From: Lentibacillus sp. CBA3610
Lineage (GTDB): Bacteria > Bacillota > Bacilli > Bacillales > Amphibacillaceae
Direction of reading: 5' to 3'
DNA: 64,000 bases
NCBI RefSeq assembly: GCF_013373365.1
Contig: NZ_CP035925.1
Location: 2,914,001-2,978,000 of the forward strand
A program made the translations under genes and the position numbers. Shown in pieces: positions 62,603 to 64,000 of this stretch; the stretch's first letter is position 1; each line of letters starts with the position of its first letter. The notes below the pieces were generated by a model. The model did not search any database and had not been told where the DNA came from. It saw nothing but the letters and a program-made list of their open reading frames with translations.

Positions 62603-62950
62603 TTATACCTTATAAACATAATACCGGAATAAACCACTGTGAAGGTTATTGAAGAAATAAGAAAATTGGATAAACCCCCCGGAAAATAAAACAAAATTCA
62701 TTATAAAAAATGTGATGTTCACCAAAATCAAGGTAATAACTGTCCTACTCAATAAATTAAAATTTTTCCATTTGGGCGAGCGATCCAACATCAAAGCGAA
62801 TATCCCCAAAACTAACACAAAAAAGAATCCAAATAACGATACCATTAGACTTTTCTGTTCCACGACATAAGTAGTATAGAAAACAGCAGCAGATAACACA
62901 GCAAACAGTAAAATACTAATCCACATCTTAATACCGATTGTCCAATTCAT
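62603..62950 (-). CDS. Hypothetical four-helix membrane protein
   Basis: 115 residues with four hydrophobic segments (ISILLFAVLSAAVFYTTYV, LMVSLFGFFFVLVLGIFALML, VITLILVNITFFIMNFVLF, and a shorter last one). GAGGGG precedes the ATG at 62950. No family recognised. Last unit of the array. Confidence 0.6.
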   Translation of the reverse strand: MNWTIGIKMWISILLFAVLSAAVFYTTYVVEQKSLMVSLFGFFFVLVLGIFALMLDRSPKWKNFNLLSRTVITLILVNITFFIMNFVLFSGGFIQFSYFFNNLHSGLFRYYVYKV

Positions 62951-62973
62951 TTTTCCCCTCTTTTTAAAAACGA

Positions 62974-63053
62974 TTTTATTCCGTAATTGGATCCATTATA
63001 ACTGATTTTAGCACCATCATTTTATTAGGGAAATGCGCCCGATTACTGAATAG
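62974..63053 (+). repeat. Gap repeat A copy 37
   Basis: TTTTATTCCGTAATTGGATCC, ATTTTAGCACCATCATT, TTATTAGGGAAATGCG, CCCGATTACTGAATAG. Right border of the second array. Confidence 0.7.
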
Positions 63054-63189
63054 TCTTTTCCGATATTTAGCTGGTATTGAAGAACAAAAGGTAACCATCA
63101 CTTTTGCTACTACTACCACTGCATTATACACGATAAAACAGTTTCGCTACAATGGAACTAGAGAATGTTTCAAAAAGTGAGTGATTCCA

Positions 63190-63885
63190 TTGTCCAACAT
63201 TTTGCTAATTGAAGATGATACAAGCTTGTTTCAAGAAATAGAGGAACGCCTTTCCAGTTGGGATTATGAAGTATACGGTGTAAGTAGCTTTAATGAAATC
63301 ATGCAAGATTTTACAAGCCTAAAACCAGATTTGGTTATTATTGATATACAATTGCCGAAATACGATGGTTTCCATTGGTGCCGGATGATTCGGACGCACT
63401 CCAATGTTCCCATTATCTTTTTATCTTCCCGCGATCATCCGACCGATATGGTCATGTCGATGCAGCTTGGCGCGGATGATTATGTTCAGAAGCCGTTCCA
63501 CTTTGATGTATTGATTGCAAAAATACAAGCGATCCTCCGACGCGTTTATGATTACAACACGGACCAAATAGAACTGCGCACGTGGAATAGCGCGACGCTT
63601 GATTATGCCAAAAATACAGTAACCAATCAGAAAGGTACGATTGAGTTAACGAAAAATGAAATGTACATTCTGAAAGTTTTAATCGAGCGTAAAAACGAAA
63701 TTGTCAGCCGCGAAGAAATCATCCAGAGGCTTTGGGATGACGAACGTTTCATTAGTGACAATACCTTGACCGTCAATGTGAACCGGCTGCGAAAGCGGTT
63801 GGATGAACTCGCATTAGGCCGTTTTATCGAGACAAAAGTCGGGCAAGGCTATCAGGCAAAAGAGGTGGCCCAACCAAATGATTAA
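63190..63885 (+). CDS. OmpR-family response regulator (BceR-like)
   Basis: About 231 residues. Receiver domain with IEDD (acid pair), DLVIIDIQLPKYDG (phospho-Asp), LSSRD and QKPFHFDVL (Lys), then an OmpR-type winged helix (ELTKNEMYILKVLIERKNEIVSREEIIQRLWDD). TTG at 63190 gives the family-typical start SNILLIEDD; a GTG at 63181 is the alternative. Its kinase gene overlaps its end. BceR-type regulators respond to peptide antibiotics and switch on BceAB-like ABC exporters. Confidence 0.85.
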   Translation: MSNILLIEDDTSLFQEIEERLSSWDYEVYGVSSFNEIMQDFTSLKPDLVIIDIQLPKYDGFHWCRMIRTHSNVPIIFLSSRDHPTDMVMSMQLGADDYVQKPFHFDVLIAKIQAILRRVYDYNTDQIELRTWNSATLDYAKNTVTNQKGTIELTKNEMYILKVLIERKNEIVSREEIIQRLWDDERFISDNTLTVNVNRLRKRLDELALGRFIETKVGQGYQAKEVAQPND

Positions 63886-64000
63886 AAAGTACTTAATCGA
63901 GCGATGCAGCTGGCTAATCCTATTTATCGGGCTACAACTGCTTACGATTTTTATTGCCCTGATCGACCCGAGTATCACCGTCCGTCCCGTGTTATATATT
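63878..64000 (+). CDS. Sensor histidine kinase (BceS-like), N-terminal part only
   Basis: Begins MIKKYLIERCSWLILFIGLQ and continues through a first membrane helix and a short extracellular loop (ALIDPSITVRP) before the window ends. The four-base-plus overlap with the response regulator gene and the short loop fit intramembrane-sensing BceS kinases. Only 41 residues are visible. Confidence 0.7.
   Translation, partial: MIKKYLIERCSWLILFIGLQLLTIFIALIDPSITVRPVLYI

Noticed and set aside
9013..63053. Gap repeats as classical integron attC sites
   Set aside because: In gene direction the outer boxes read GTTAAAC first and ATTTAAC last, the reverse of attC order (RYYYAAC then GTTRRRY), and no integron integrase is in the window. 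A cassette-like role is kept only as a hypothesis.

Overview
The window looks like a chromosome segment of a low-to-mid GC Bacillota, most likely a Bacillaceae member. The support is a GerA-type spore germination subunit, FosB (a bacillithiol-dependent enzyme family), YvrJ/DUF1659 small proteins, DUF3231 proteins, frequent TTG/GTG starts with strong AGGAGG-type ribosome sites, and a lysine riboswitch ahead of dapA. Acidic secreted lipoproteins and a betaine-binding protein would fit a salt-tolerant genus (Virgibacillus, Lentibacillus or Oceanobacillus type). The genus is inference only.

Layout. 1-1.4 kb: end of an IS200/IS605-type element with a frameshifted tnpB. 1.4-8.9 kb: a SWIM-SNF2 helicase, DUF1659 and YvrJ small proteins, a TauE/SafE permease, two tandem-repeat tracts (21-bp and 52-bp units), an acidic lipoprotein and an oxidoreductase remnant. 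9-12.7 kb: CBO0543-type membrane protein, then a TetR regulator with paired operators and a DHA2-type drug exporter. 12.7-19.6 kb: a run of unrelated one-gene units, almost all on the minus strand (acetyltransferases, glyoxalase-fold proteins including FosB, small membrane proteins, a HEPN-motif protein). 20-42.4 kb: ordinary chromosome with SodC, DoxX, a GntR/ABC locus, an M23 peptidase, a second ABC exporter, an aryl-sulfate sulfotransferase, DUF3231, a cell-wall amidase, a betaine-binding protein, a MerR-methyltransferase fusion, a YcdB-type protein, a class Ib ribonucleotide reductase operon under NrdR boxes and a cobalamin riboswitch, and dapA under a lysine riboswitch. 42.7-63 kb: a second, longer run of one-gene units (toxin-antitoxin remnant, AAC(3), LacI regulator, DinB, threonine-synthase-like enzyme, S9 peptidase, hydrolase, many small membrane proteins), an orphan GerA subunit and an MFS transporter. 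The window ends in a BceR-like response regulator and the start of its kinase.

The most striking feature is a dispersed imperfect inverted repeat of about 35-80 bp (called gap repeat A here). I count about 37 full or partial copies by eye, all in the same orientation, sitting between nearly every gene of the two accessory blocks and absent as clear copies from the 20-42 kb block. One gene per gap, mixed functions, one strand and decayed genes ending at repeat borders together resemble a cassette array, but the ends do not have the polarity of integron attC sites and no integrase is in the window. A second, rarer two-hairpin element (element B, three copies) marks the ordinary chromosome.

Many genes carry single-base frameshifts (tnpB, a small membrane protein, an ABC permease, a YcdB-type protein, an S9 peptidase). 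Several of them fall in homopolymer runs, so sequencing error is an open alternative to decay.
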